Source of the DNA: Klenkia sesuvii
GTDB taxonomy: Bacteria > Actinomycetota > Actinomycetes > Mycobacteriales > Geodermatophilaceae
NCBI RefSeq assembly: GCF_037083825.1
Contig: NZ_JBAPLU010000019.1
Location: 27,525-91,524, forward strand
Length of the DNA stretch: 64,000 nucleotides
Reading direction: 5' to 3'
Of this stretch, positions 10,369-18,548 are shown piece by piece. A program made the translations under genes and the position numbers. The notes under the pieces were generated by a model, which was not told the DNA's origin, did not search any database, and worked only from the letters and a program-made list of their open reading frames with translations. Within the stretch, counting starts at the first letter, position 1. Every line of letters starts with the position of its first letter.

Positions 10369-11535
10369 GTGCGCGACGACCTGCAGGAGATCGTGGACGA
10401 GGTCTCCCGCCTGCTCGACGCGCCCGCGACGCTCGAGGACCCCGACTTCACCCTGCTGGCCTTCTGCGCCCAGGGCGACGAGGCCCTGACGGGTCTGGAC
10501 GCCGTGCGCACGCGGTCGATCCTGACCCGCGGGTCCACCGCCGACACCCGGCGCTGGTTCGCCGGTTTCGGCATCGACCGGGCCACCGGCCCGCTGCGCA
10601 CCCCCGCCGACCCGGACGCCGGCATCCTCACCCGGCTGTGCCTCCCGGTGCGGCACCGCGGTCGGCTGCACGGCTGGCTGTGGCTGCTCGACGAGGGCCG
10701 CACCGACCTCGAGCACCCGGACCAGCCCGGCCTGGCCGAGGCCCGCCGGCTGGCCGACCGGGCCGGCGAGCTGCTGGCCACCCGGCCCGGCAGCGACGAC
10801 GCGGCCGACCTGCACCCGGCCCTGGCCGGGGACGAGCCGGCCACGCACCGCCTGGCCGACCGGCTGGGCGCGGACACCCCGGTCACCCTCGTGGCGCTGC
10901 GGCCCGGTGAGGCCGGGTTGCCCGGCACCTGGGTGCCACCCGGCGCCGGTGCGCGCAGCGCCGCCGTGGGGCCGCTGGTCGCCGTCCTGCTTCCGCTGCC
11001 GCACGTGGCCGACGACCGGCCGGCGGTGGCGCTCTCCGCGGCGGCCCTGCACCGGCTGCCCGCGGGCAGCACCGCCGGGGTGGCCGCACCGCGTCGGGGG
11101 TGCCGGTCGCTGCCGGCCCAGTGGCGCGAGGCGGTGGACGCCGCCCGGGTGGCCGCGGTCGAGCCCGCGCTGGCCCCGGTCGCGTCGTGGGGGGAGCTCG
11201 GGGCGTGGCGCCAGGTCGTGCAGCTGGCCGGCCCGGACCCGGCGTTCGCGGCGCTGCTGGAGGACCCGGTGCTGACCCGCACCGCCGAGGTGTGGCTGGA
11301 CCGGGCCGGGTCCCCCCAGCGGGCAGCCGCCGAGCTGGTCGTGCACCGGCAGACGCTGTACTACCGGCTCGGCCGCATCGCCGCCCTGACCGGGCTGGAC
11401 CTGGCCGACGGCGGCGACCGGCTGGCCCTGCACCTGACCCTGCGCAGCGCCCGGCTGACCGCCGGTGACCACGGCTCGCGGACGACCGCGCGGGGGTCAA
11501 CTAGGGTCGACGGTCTGATGAGGGGGGACCGATGA
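10369..11535 (+). CDS. PucR-family regulator, likely activator of putB-pruA
   Basis: 388 residues: an N-terminal sensory region (1-190) with a GAF-like appearance, a middle GGDEF-like/CdaR-type region with degenerate motifs, and a C-terminal PucR helix-turn-helix (AAAELVVHRQTLYYRLGRIAALTGLDL). Divergent placement next to putB-pruA matches mycobacterial PruC, a PucR-family activator of proline utilisation, so proline control is the best inference. The GTG at 10369 is chosen for the -10 hexamer 6 nt upstream; the upstream ATG would put coding sequence through the promoter. The stop overlaps the bphO start (ATGA), so some transcripts may continue into the phytochrome genes. Confidence 0.85.
   Translation: MRDDLQEIVDEVSRLLDAPATLEDPDFTLLAFCAQGDEALTGLDAVRTRSILTRGSTADTRRWFAGFGIDRATGPLRTPADPDAGILTRLCLPVRHRGRLHGWLWLLDEGRTDLEHPDQPGLAEARRLADRAGELLATRPGSDDAADLHPALAGDEPATHRLADRLGADTPVTLVALRPGEAGLPGTWVPPGAGARSAAVGPLVAVLLPLPHVADDRPAVALSAAALHRLPAGSTAGVAAPRRGCRSLPAQWREAVDAARVAAVEPALAPVASWGELGAWRQVVQLAGPDPAFAALLEDPVLTRTAEVWLDRAGSPQRAAAELVVHRQTLYYRLGRIAALTGLDLADGGDRLALHLTLRSARLTAGDHGSRTTARGSTRVDGLMRGDR
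11502..11507 (+). promoter_or_regulatory. Possible internal -10 for bphO-bphP
   Basis: TAGGGT (TANNNT) sits in the last codons of the PucR gene, 25 nt before the bphO ATG, and is followed by an AGGGGGGA Shine-Dalgarno. It could start a bphO-bphP transcript independent of the regulator gene. Confidence 0.35.
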
Positions 11536-12200
11536 CGCACGACCCCGGCCCCGACCCGCAGTCCGCCGCCGACGTCATGCTGCGGCTGCGCACCGCGACC
11601 ACCGACGAGCACCGCGAGCTCGAGGGCACCCTCGACCTGCTGGACCCGGACCTCACGCCGCGGCGGCTGGGCGCCGTGCTGCAGCGCATGCACGCCTTCT
11701 GGGTCGAGGTGGAGGCCGGGTTGGACGCCTGGGCCGCGACCGAGCCCGCCGACGCCGCCGCCGTCGAGTGGGCCGACCGCCGGCGCGCGCACGTCCTCGC
11801 CGCCGACCTCGCCGCCCTGGGCGGCACCCCCGACCCCACCCGGCCCGCCGACGTCCCCGTGCCGGGGACCACCGACGAGGCGCTGGGGACGCTCTACGTG
11901 CTGGAGGGCTCGACCCTGGGCGGGGTGTTCATCGACCGGCACCTCGCCGGCCTGCCGGCCATGGCCGGGGTCGGGCCCCTGGCGTCCTTCAGCCCGTACG
12001 GCGAGGCGACCGGCGCCCGGTGGGCCGCCTTCCGGCGCGTCACCCGCGACCACGTGGCCCGCGGCGGCGACGCCGACGCGCTCGTGTCGGCGGCACGACG
12101 TACCTTCCGATCCATGGCGCTGTGGTGCCGCGACGTCCAGCAGAGTGCGTCGCCGTCCCCCGCCGATCCCACGCGACCCGGTGGAGGTGTCCCCGCGTGA
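11532..12200 (+). CDS. bphO: Biliverdin-producing heme oxygenase
   Basis: 222 residues. This cytosolic enzyme opens heme to biliverdin, CO and iron, supplying the chromophore of the phytochrome encoded next. Family features are TTDEHRELEG with the proximal His, YVLEGSTLGGVFIDRHL, and the helical FSPYGEATGARWAAF. The ATG overlaps the TGA of the preceding PucR gene, and its own TGA overlaps the GTG of bphP, so the three are translationally coupled. AGGGGGGA provides the Shine-Dalgarno. The last about 25 residues are a Pro/Ser-rich tail not needed for the fold. Confidence 0.93.
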   Translation: MTHDPGPDPQSAADVMLRLRTATTDEHRELEGTLDLLDPDLTPRRLGAVLQRMHAFWVEVEAGLDAWAATEPADAAAVEWADRRRAHVLAADLAALGGTPDPTRPADVPVPGTTDEALGTLYVLEGSTLGGVFIDRHLAGLPAMAGVGPLASFSPYGEATGARWAAFRRVTRDHVARGGDADALVSAARRTFRSMALWCRDVQQSASPSPADPTRPGGGVPA

Positions 12201-14569
12201 CGGAGACCCAGCCCGTGCAGTGGTTGGCCCCAGGCACCCAGGTCGACCTGTCCAACTGCGAGCGCGAACCCATCCACGTCCCGGGCAGCATCCAGCCGCG
12301 CGGGGTGCTCATCGCCGTCAGCGAGCCCGACCTGGTCGTCGAGCAGGTGTCGGCGAACCTGGCCGACGTCGTCGGCACGGCGTGGGAGACCGCCCTCGGC
12401 CGCCCGCTGGCCGAGGTCATCGGCACGGTGCCGGCGCAGGCCGTGGCACGCAGTGCGGCTGCCTTCGGCGACCTGCGCGAGCGCAACCCGGTCGAGCTGA
12501 CCCTCGACCTCGACGGCACCCCGGTGCCGGTGGACGCGATCCTGCACCGCGCCGTGCACGGCCCGGCGGGAGCCACCCAGCACCCGGGCGAGGGTGTCGG
12601 GCAGGCGCCGACCACCAGCCTGGTCGTGGAGCTCGAACCGGCCTTCGGCCCCCGGCCGTTCAGCTTCCCGAACACCTACCAGGCCGTGCGGAGCACCATC
12701 GCCGAGCTCAACCGCACGACCGACCTGCAGGCCCTGTACGACACCACCGTCGAGGCGGTGCGCAGCCTCACCGGCTTCGACCGCGTGATGCTGTACCGCT
12801 ACGACGCCGACTACAACGGCGAGGTGGTCGCCGAGGCGCAGCACGGCGGGTTGGAGACCTTCCTCGGGCTGCACTACCCCGCCTCGGACATCCCGGCGCA
12901 GGCGCGTGCGCTGTACGAGAAGAACTGGATCCGGCTCATCTCGGAGGTGCCCTACACCCCCGCGCCGATCCACCCGGTCGACCACCCGGCCACCGGCCAG
13001 CCCCTGGACCTCACGTTCTCCACGCTGCGCAGCGTCTCCCCGATCCACGTGGAGTACCTGCTCAACATGGGCGTCACCGCGTCGATGTCGCTGTCCCTGC
13101 TGCGCGACGACAAGCTGTGGGGGCTCATCGCGTGCCACCACTACAGCGGTCCGCACGCCCCGCCCTACGCCACCCGCGCGGCCGCCGAGTTCCTCGGCTC
13201 CACCCTGTCGCTGCGGTTGGTCGACCGGGCCGCCGAGGAGGAGGTGCGCCGGGCGCTGCGGGCGCGCTCCACGCTGGCCTGGCTCACCGCGGCGACGCTC
13301 GACGAGGAGCGGCCGCTGGCCGATGCCCTGCTCGGCACCCCCGACCTGCTCGACCTGGTCGACGCCGACACCGTGGTGGTCGACCTGCAGGGCCACACGG
13401 CGCTGCGCGGTGCGCCGCTGGCCCCCGAGCTGCACGCCGCGATCGCCGGCTGGGCCGCCGACCGGGCGGCCGAGGTGGCCGCCACCGACAGCTTGGTGGC
13501 CGACGCCGCCGCCCTGGCGATCCCCACCGACACCGTCTGCGGTGCGCTGGTGGTGCCGCTGCCCGACGGCCAGTACGTGCTCTGGGCCCGGCAGGAGAAG
13601 ATCCGCACCGTGGACTGGGGCGGTGACCCCACCCGCAAGGCCGACGTCGTGGTCGAGGGCGACGAGGTGCGCATCTCCCCGCGCAAGTCCTTCGCCCGGT
13701 GGGAGGAGACCGTGCGCGGCCGCTCCGAGCCGTGGACACAGGCCGAGCTGGCCGAGGCCAAGGAGCTGCGCCACAACCTGCTCGAGGCCCTCTACGCACG
13801 GTCGCGCCGGGTGGCCCGCGCCGCCGAGACGCTCCAGCGCAGCATGCTGTCCGAGCCCCCGCAGCCCGACCACCTGCAGATGGCCGTGCGCTACGTCCCG
13901 GCCGCCCGCGAGGCCGAGGTCGGCGGCGACTGGTACGACGTGTTCGTGCAGCCCGACGGCGCCACGATGCTGGTGATCGGCGACGTCGTGGGCCACGACA
14001 CCGAGGCAGCCGCGGTCATGGGCCAGCTGCGCGGCCTGCTGCGCGGCATCGCCTACGACACCGGCGACGGGCCGGCGCAGGTGCTGCGCCGGCTCGACCA
14101 CACCGCGGCCGGGCTGCAGATGGACGCCATGGCCTCGGTGCTGGTGGCCCGCCTCGAGCAGACCTCCGACGAGAAGGGCGAGGGGGTCACCCGGCTGGTC
14201 TGGTCCAACGCCGGGCACCTCCCCCCGGTGGTGCTGACCCCCGAGGGGTCCACCGAGCTGCTCGACGCCGACCAGCCGGACCTGCTGCTGGGCGTGCAGC
14301 CGGCACTGCCCCGCCAGCAGCACGAGGCGGTCCTGGCGCGCGGCTCGACGGTGCTGCTCTACACCGACGGGTTGGTCGAGCGCCGCGACCAGGTCTTCGA
14401 CGACGGCATCACCGACCTGCGCCGGCGGTTGTCCGCGCTCGGCGACCTCCCGGTGCACGAGCTGGTCGACGCGCTGCTGGGCCAGCTGCTGCCCGAGCGC
14501 GCCGAGGACGACGTCGCCCTGCTCGCCGTCCGCATGCACCAGCAGGACCGCCCGCGTCCCGACCGGTGA
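12197..14569 (+). CDS. bphP: Bacteriophytochrome with SpoIIE/PP2C phosphatase output
   Basis: 790 residues. PAS (about 15-125) carries the biliverdin-binding Cys21 in LSNCEREPIHVPGSIQPRG. GAF (about 150-325) has PASDIP near residue 228 and the chromophore-contacting CHHYSG near 313. PHY (about 335-530) has the tongue motif PRKSF near 495. Instead of a histidine kinase, the C-terminus (about 540-785) is a SpoIIE/RsbU-type PP2C phosphatase with its metal-binding acids present: GGDWYDVF, VIGDVVGHD, YTDGLVERRD, EDDVALL. The expected role is red/far-red-controlled dephosphorylation of an anti-sigma-factor antagonist. The start is GTG 12197, overlapping the bphO stop. Confidence 0.95.
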   Translation: MTETQPVQWLAPGTQVDLSNCEREPIHVPGSIQPRGVLIAVSEPDLVVEQVSANLADVVGTAWETALGRPLAEVIGTVPAQAVARSAAAFGDLRERNPVELTLDLDGTPVPVDAILHRAVHGPAGATQHPGEGVGQAPTTSLVVELEPAFGPRPFSFPNTYQAVRSTIAELNRTTDLQALYDTTVEAVRSLTGFDRVMLYRYDADYNGEVVAEAQHGGLETFLGLHYPASDIPAQARALYEKNWIRLISEVPYTPAPIHPVDHPATGQPLDLTFSTLRSVSPIHVEYLLNMGVTASMSLSLLRDDKLWGLIACHHYSGPHAPPYATRAAAEFLGSTLSLRLVDRAAEEEVRRALRARSTLAWLTAATLDEERPLADALLGTPDLLDLVDADTVVVDLQGHTALRGAPLAPELHAAIAGWAADRAAEVAATDSLVADAAALAIPTDTVCGALVVPLPDGQYVLWARQEKIRTVDWGGDPTRKADVVVEGDEVRISPRKSFARWEETVRGRSEPWTQAELAEAKELRHNLLEALYARSRRVARAAETLQRSMLSEPPQPDHLQMAVRYVPAAREAEVGGDWYDVFVQPDGATMLVIGDVVGHDTEAAAVMGQLRGLLRGIAYDTGDGPAQVLRRLDHTAAGLQMDAMASVLVARLEQTSDEKGEGVTRLVWSNAGHLPPVVLTPEGSTELLDADQPDLLLGVQPALPRQQHEAVLARGSTVLLYTDGLVERRDQVFDDGITDLRRRLSALGDLPVHELVDALLGQLLPERAEDDVALLAVRMHQQDRPRPDR

Positions 14570-14570
14570 C

Positions 14571-15602
14571 TCACGCCGCCAGCGTGGCCAGCAGCTCCCG
14601 GACGGCGGTGCGGCCGGCCCGGTTCGCGCCGATGGTGGAGGCCGAGGGTCCGTAGCCGGTCAGGTGCAGCCGGGGCTCGGCGACCACCCGGGTGCCCTCG
14701 ACGGCGATGCCGCCGCCGGGGGCGCGCAGGTGCAGGGGGGCCAGATGGTCCAGGGCCGCCCGGAAGCCGGTGGCCCACAGGACGACGTCGACGTCGAGGG
14801 TCCGCGGCGGGTCGTCCCACGCGACCCCGGTCGGGGTCAGGCGGGAGGGCGCCGGCAGCGGGTCGAGCAGCCCCCGCTCGCGGGCCCGGACGACGTCCGG
14901 CGTGACGGGCAGGCCCGTCACCGACACGACGCTGCCCGGCGGCAGGCCGGCCCGCACGCGCTGGTCGACCAGTGCGACGGCGGCGCGCCCGGCGTCGGGG
15001 TCGAAGTCGCCGTCCCGCCAGACCGGTGGCCGCCGGGTCACCCACGTGGTGCGGGTGACCTCGGCGATCTCCAGGAGCAGCTGCAGCGCCGAGATCCCGC
15101 CGCCCACGACCAGCACGTGCTGCCCGGCGAAGGCCGCCGCGCCCGGGTACTGCGCGGCGTGCAGCTGTCGACCGCGGAAGGTCTCCCGGCCCGGGTAGGC
15201 CGGCCAGAACGGCCGGGTCCAGGTGCCGGTGGCGTTGACGAGGCCACGCGCGGTCCAGCGGCCGGCGGTGGTGTCGAGGGCGAACCCGTCCTCGGTCCGG
15301 GTCACCCGGCGGACGGCGACCGGGCGCCGCACCGGCAGGTCGAAGTGCGCCTCGTACTCGCCGAAGTACCGGGCCATCGCGACCGACGCCCGCTCCTGCG
15401 GGTCCCCGGTCAGCGGTAGCCCGGGCAGGTCGGCGATGCCGTTGGCCCGGTCCAGGCGCAGGGAGTCCCAGCGGTGCTGCCAGGCCCCGCCCGGCGCGTC
15501 GTCGGCGTCGAGCACGACGAAGTCGGCCCCGGCCCGCCGCAGGTGGTGCGCCGCCGACAGGCCGGCCTGCCCGGCCCCGACCACCACCACGTCCGCGTGC
15601 AC
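14571..15602 (-). CDS. FAD/NAD(P)-dependent flavoprotein monooxygenase-like
   Basis: 343 residues of the CzcO/flavin-monooxygenase type. The N-terminal FAD fingerprint is VVVGAGQAGLSAAHHL (residues 5-20), a second Rossmann motif HVLVVGGGISALQ lies mid-protein for NAD(P)H, and ATGFR marks the C-terminal FAD-site region. The substrate is unknown. It is 28 nt downstream of the methyltransferase gene and on the same strand, so it is probably the last gene of a three-gene unit beginning with the MTHFR-like gene. Its stop abuts the convergent bphP stop with a 1-nt gap, leaving no room for a terminator between them. Confidence 0.88.
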   Translation of the reverse strand: MHADVVVVGAGQAGLSAAHHLRRAGADFVVLDADDAPGGAWQHRWDSLRLDRANGIADLPGLPLTGDPQERASVAMARYFGEYEAHFDLPVRRPVAVRRVTRTEDGFALDTTAGRWTARGLVNATGTWTRPFWPAYPGRETFRGRQLHAAQYPGAAAFAGQHVLVVGGGISALQLLLEIAEVTRTTWVTRRPPVWRDGDFDPDAGRAAVALVDQRVRAGLPPGSVVSVTGLPVTPDVVRARERGLLDPLPAPSRLTPTGVAWDDPPRTLDVDVVLWATGFRAALDHLAPLHLRAPGGGIAVEGTRVVAEPRLHLTGYGPSASTIGANRAGRTAVRELLATLAA

Positions 15603-15630
15603 ACCGCGCCCAACAGCGCGGCGGGCCGGC

Positions 15631-16383
15631 TCATGCCGAGCGCTGCGCCACCACCAGCAGCGGTTCGAGGTCCCCGGACCCCAACAGCGTGCCCATGCGG
15701 CCGGACTGCTCCTGCGCCCGCGCCCACCGGGCGTCGTCGCCGTGCCGACGCTCGACCTCGGCCTCGACGGCGTCGGCGGCGTCGGCCCACTCGTGCGGGT
15801 TGTCGTGCAGGTCGGCGACGGCCCGCTCCCGGACGGCGAACCCGGCCTCGGCCAGCTGCGTGGTCAGCTCGGCCGACGACGGGAACACGTTGCCCTCCGG
15901 GGCGGGTGCGTGCAGCGGCCCGTCCTGCACGAAGACCAGCAACCCCAGCCGGCCACCGGGCACCAGCACGCGGTGCAGCTCGGCCAGCGCACCGGCCTTG
16001 TCGTCGGTGGTGCACAGCACGCCCAGGCACCAGGCTCCGTCCGCCGTGCGGTCGGCCAGCGGCAGGGCCTGGGCCGCGCCGAGCACGGTGGGCAGGCCGA
16101 ACAACCGCCGTGAGGCGTGCACCGCCCCGACCATGGGCTCGACGCACACCGGCTGCACCTGCCGGTCCCCGGCCAGCCAGGCGGCCGGCCCACCGACGCC
16201 GGAGCCGGAGTCGACCAGTCGCGCCCCCGGTCGCAGGTCCAGCCGGTCGGCCAACCACCGCAGCGAGCCCAGGCTGCCCGAACCCCGGCAGCCGGCCGGC
16301 ACCGCGTGCCCGGGTCCCAGCGCCCGCGCCGCCTCCTCCGTCCAGGCCGCCACGACGTCGAACTCGTCGTCCATCGCGCTCAT
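15631..16383 (-). CDS. Class I SAM-dependent methyltransferase
   Basis: 250 residues with the Rossmann-fold methyltransferase motifs: motif I LVDSGSGVGGPAAWL (SAM loop), an acidic strand end VCVEPM, LPLADRTADGAWCLGVL (post I) and LHRVLVPGGRLGLLVF (motif III). The substrate is unknown. ATG 16383 is chosen because it overlaps the stop of the upstream MTHFR-like gene (ATGA); a longer frame reaching 16749 is a shadow of that gene. Tight coupling suggests a role with the folate enzyme in a one-carbon or methyl-transfer reaction, but that is inference. Confidence 0.87.
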   Translation of the reverse strand: MSAMDDEFDVVAAWTEEAARALGPGHAVPAGCRGSGSLGSLRWLADRLDLRPGARLVDSGSGVGGPAAWLAGDRQVQPVCVEPMVGAVHASRRLFGLPTVLGAAQALPLADRTADGAWCLGVLCTTDDKAGALAELHRVLVPGGRLGLLVFVQDGPLHAPAPEGNVFPSSAELTTQLAEAGFAVRERAVADLHDNPHEWADAADAVEAEVERRHGDDARWARAQEQSGRMGTLLGSGDLEPLLVVAQRSA

Positions 16384-17444
16384 GCCGCACCCCCGGCCCC
16401 GCGCACCCGGCGGGCGACCTCGGCCTTGACCCGCGCGCCGGCGAGCACCCCGCGGTCGGACGCCAGCCCGGAGAGGTTGACCCCGATCACCCCGGGCACG
16501 GCGAGCAGGGCGCGGGCCTCGGCCACCGCCGCGGCGATGCCGGCCTCGACGGGGTCCGGGGCGTCGAGCACCCGCTGCACGGCGGCGCCGTCGAGGTGCA
16601 GGCCGGGGAAGGCCTGCAGCACCCGGGCCGAGCGCTCGTCGCTGTAGACCGCGACCGCAGCGATGAACGGCAGCGTGGCACCGGCTGCCCGGGCCGCCCG
16701 CACGAAGGTGGCGACCCGGTCGGCACCGGATACGTGGTTGAGCACGCACAGCGCGGCGCCGGCCCGCTGCTTGCGGGCCACCCGGGCGGGGCGGAGGTCC
16801 CGCGGCGGGGCCTCGGGCGACTCGGGCACGGCGACCGACAGGCCTGTTCCCGCCGCCAGCGCGGTCAGCCGGGGGCCGTCGAGGTCGAACACCTGGGTGA
16901 CGCCGGGGCGCACGCCCGGGCCCCGGCCGTCACCGGTGACGCAGAGGACCCCGTCCACCCCGGTCAGCGCGAGACCCACCAGCTCCTGCTCCAGCACGAG
17001 CCGGTTGCGGTCGCGGCAGGCCAGCGTCGTCCACGGCCGACCACCGGCGGCGAGCACCTCGGCGGCCATCTGCACCGGCGGCAGGTCGGGGCGGTTCTGG
17101 TGCTCCCCGACCAGGACGGCGTCGCTGACGCCGCCGACCTCGGCGACCACGGCCCGCACCGACGCGGGGTCGAACGGGGCGACCGTCAGGTCGGTCAGCA
17201 CCACCGCGCCGCGGGTGGCCCGGTCGAGCAGACCGCCCGGGCGGGGCGCGGGCGCGGGCACGGGTACGGGCCAGCTCGGCAGGGGGTGGTACAGGAAGGT
17301 GCAGGGGTGGTCGGCGACCTCGCAGCGGCCGTCGTCGCGCACACCGCCACAGGGACCGTGCACCATGCGCTTGGGGCAGGCAGCATCCCCGGGAGCGGTC
17401 CCGGCGGTGGTCCCGGCGGTGGTCCCGGCGGTGGTCGTCGTCAC
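16380..17444 (-). CDS. Atypical methylene-tetrahydrofolate reductase with N-terminal Cys motif
   Basis: 354 residues. After a Thr/Ala/Gly repeat tail (residues 2-17) comes a cysteine motif CPKRMVHGPCGG with further Cys in GRCEV and HPCTF, the signature of the MTHFR C-terminal (MetV-like) zinc or iron domain, here at the N-terminus. The rest is a TIM barrel of the MetF superfamily (CVTGDG, LNHVSGADR, IGVNLSGLASD). It resembles the non-canonical actinobacterial reductases such as mycobacterial Rv2172c more than E. coli MetF, and classic FAD-site residues are not obvious. The likely reaction is 5,10-methylene-THF to 5-methyl-THF. It overlaps the next gene by ATGA. Confidence 0.8.
   Translation of the reverse strand: MTTTTAGTTAGTTAGTAPGDAACPKRMVHGPCGGVRDDGRCEVADHPCTFLYHPLPSWPVPVPAPAPRPGGLLDRATRGAVVLTDLTVAPFDPASVRAVVAEVGGVSDAVLVGEHQNRPDLPPVQMAAEVLAAGGRPWTTLACRDRNRLVLEQELVGLALTGVDGVLCVTGDGRGPGVRPGVTQVFDLDGPRLTALAAGTGLSVAVPESPEAPPRDLRPARVARKQRAGAALCVLNHVSGADRVATFVRAARAAGATLPFIAAVAVYSDERSARVLQAFPGLHLDGAAVQRVLDAPDPVEAGIAAAVAEARALLAVPGVIGVNLSGLASDRGVLAGARVKAEVARRVRGAGGAA
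17397..17432. repeat. Three perfect 12-nt tandem copies
   Basis: GGTCCCGGCGGT is repeated three times without mismatch, encoding the TAGT-TAGT-TAGT N-terminal tail of the MTHFR-like protein. The copy number could vary in frame. Confidence 0.85.
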
Positions 17445-17570
17445 CTGCCCCTGCTGCCCTGCGCGAGGGGGGTGCCAACCGCGCGGCGCGTGATCTGCGC
17501 CTGCTGATGTGTGCGACGCGCTCCAGCGGGCAAGCAGTGGTCTCGGTCAGGTCGAGGACGGGGTGAGGTC

Positions 17571-18548
17571 GTGCAGGTCGAGGGGTACCGGCACGTCGCC
17601 CACCGGGGAGCGCCCGATGCCGGGTGCGCGCAGCACCTGCTCCCGGCGCTGCGACGGGGCCTCGACGGCGGGGCGCCGGTGCTGCTGGCCTGCTCGCCCG
17701 GGCTGCGCACCGCGCTGGAGGCGCAGCTGGCCCCGGCCGCGGTGCACGTGGTCGACCCCGACCTGCTGGCCGGCCGGGCCCCCGACGCGCTGGCCGGCTA
17801 CACGTCGGTGCTCGACCGGTTCACCGCCCCGGGCACCCGGCTGCAGCTGATCACCGACAGCGACTGCCAGTCCACCGCCGGCGTGGTGGCGTGGCTGCAG
17901 ACCGAGGCCCTGCTCAACCACGTGCTCGTCGACCGGCCGGTCGACCACTTCTGCGTGCTCGACCCCGCCCGGCTCGGCGACGACCTGACGACGGCGCAGT
18001 CGTGCCACCCGTGGCTGCTGCCCGCCGACGCCGACGCCGACGTGGTGGGCAACCAGGGGTGGCGCGAGCCGGCCCACGTGCTGCGGTCGCTGTGGACCGA
18101 GCCCGGCCCCGACCCCGTCGAGGCCACCCCGCCCACCCTGGAGGTGGCCGACGTCGGCAGCATGCGGGAGCTGCGCCGGGCGCTGGCCGGGGCGCTGGCC
18201 GACGGCCCGCTGGACCCCGACGAGGCCGAGGACCTGGTGCTGGCCATCGACGAGGTGGTGGTCAACGCCGGTGAGCACGGCATGCCACCGGTCGACGTGC
18301 GGCTGTGGGTGACCGAGCACCGCGTGCTGTGCGCGGTCGCCGACCGCGGGCCCGGCTTCGACGAGCCGCTGGCCGGCTACGGGCCGGCCCACGGCCGCGA
18401 CCTGAGCGTCGGCGGCATGGGCCTGTGGCTGGCCCGGCGGGCGGTCGACCGCATGACCACGGCTCCGTTGCGCGACGGCGACGGGTGCGTCGTCCGGCTG
18501 GTGATCGACCCGCGCCACCCCGAGGACGACCCCGGGTCAGGCAGCTGA
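17571..18548 (+). CDS. MEDS-domain sensor with RsbW-type HATPase (anti-sigma kinase)
   Basis: About 325 residues. Residues 1-165 form a MEDS sensory domain (GYRHVAHRG..., LLPALRRGLDGGAPVLLAC, HFCVLDPARL). Residues about 195-315 form a GHKL ATPase of the anti-sigma-factor kinase type, with N-box AIDEVVVNAGEHG, G1 box DRGPGFDEP and G2 box GGMGLWLARRAVD. There is no phospho-acceptor His, so this is a Ser/Thr anti-sigma or antagonist kinase rather than a two-component kinase. The GTG at 17571 fits the family N-terminus. It lies 3 kb from the phytochrome-PP2C gene, whose output is the opposing activity. The 3' end overlaps idi by 12 nt. Confidence 0.9.
   Translation: MQVEGYRHVAHRGAPDAGCAQHLLPALRRGLDGGAPVLLACSPGLRTALEAQLAPAAVHVVDPDLLAGRAPDALAGYTSVLDRFTAPGTRLQLITDSDCQSTAGVVAWLQTEALLNHVLVDRPVDHFCVLDPARLGDDLTTAQSCHPWLLPADADADVVGNQGWREPAHVLRSLWTEPGPDPVEATPPTLEVADVGSMRELRRALAGALADGPLDPDEAEDLVLAIDEVVVNAGEHGMPPVDVRLWVTEHRVLCAVADRGPGFDEPLAGYGPAHGRDLSVGGMGLWLARRAVDRMTTAPLRDGDGCVVRLVIDPRHPEDDPGSGS

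Noticed and set aside
11894..14539. 881-codon minus-strand frame antisense to the phytochrome
   Set aside because: The plus strand encodes a full PAS-GAF-PHY-PP2C protein with all motifs; the antisense translation has no recognisable domain.
15631..16749. 372-residue methyltransferase with long N-terminus
   Set aside because: The extra part is a frame-shifted reading of the MTHFR-like gene; the ATGA overlap fixes the start at 16383.
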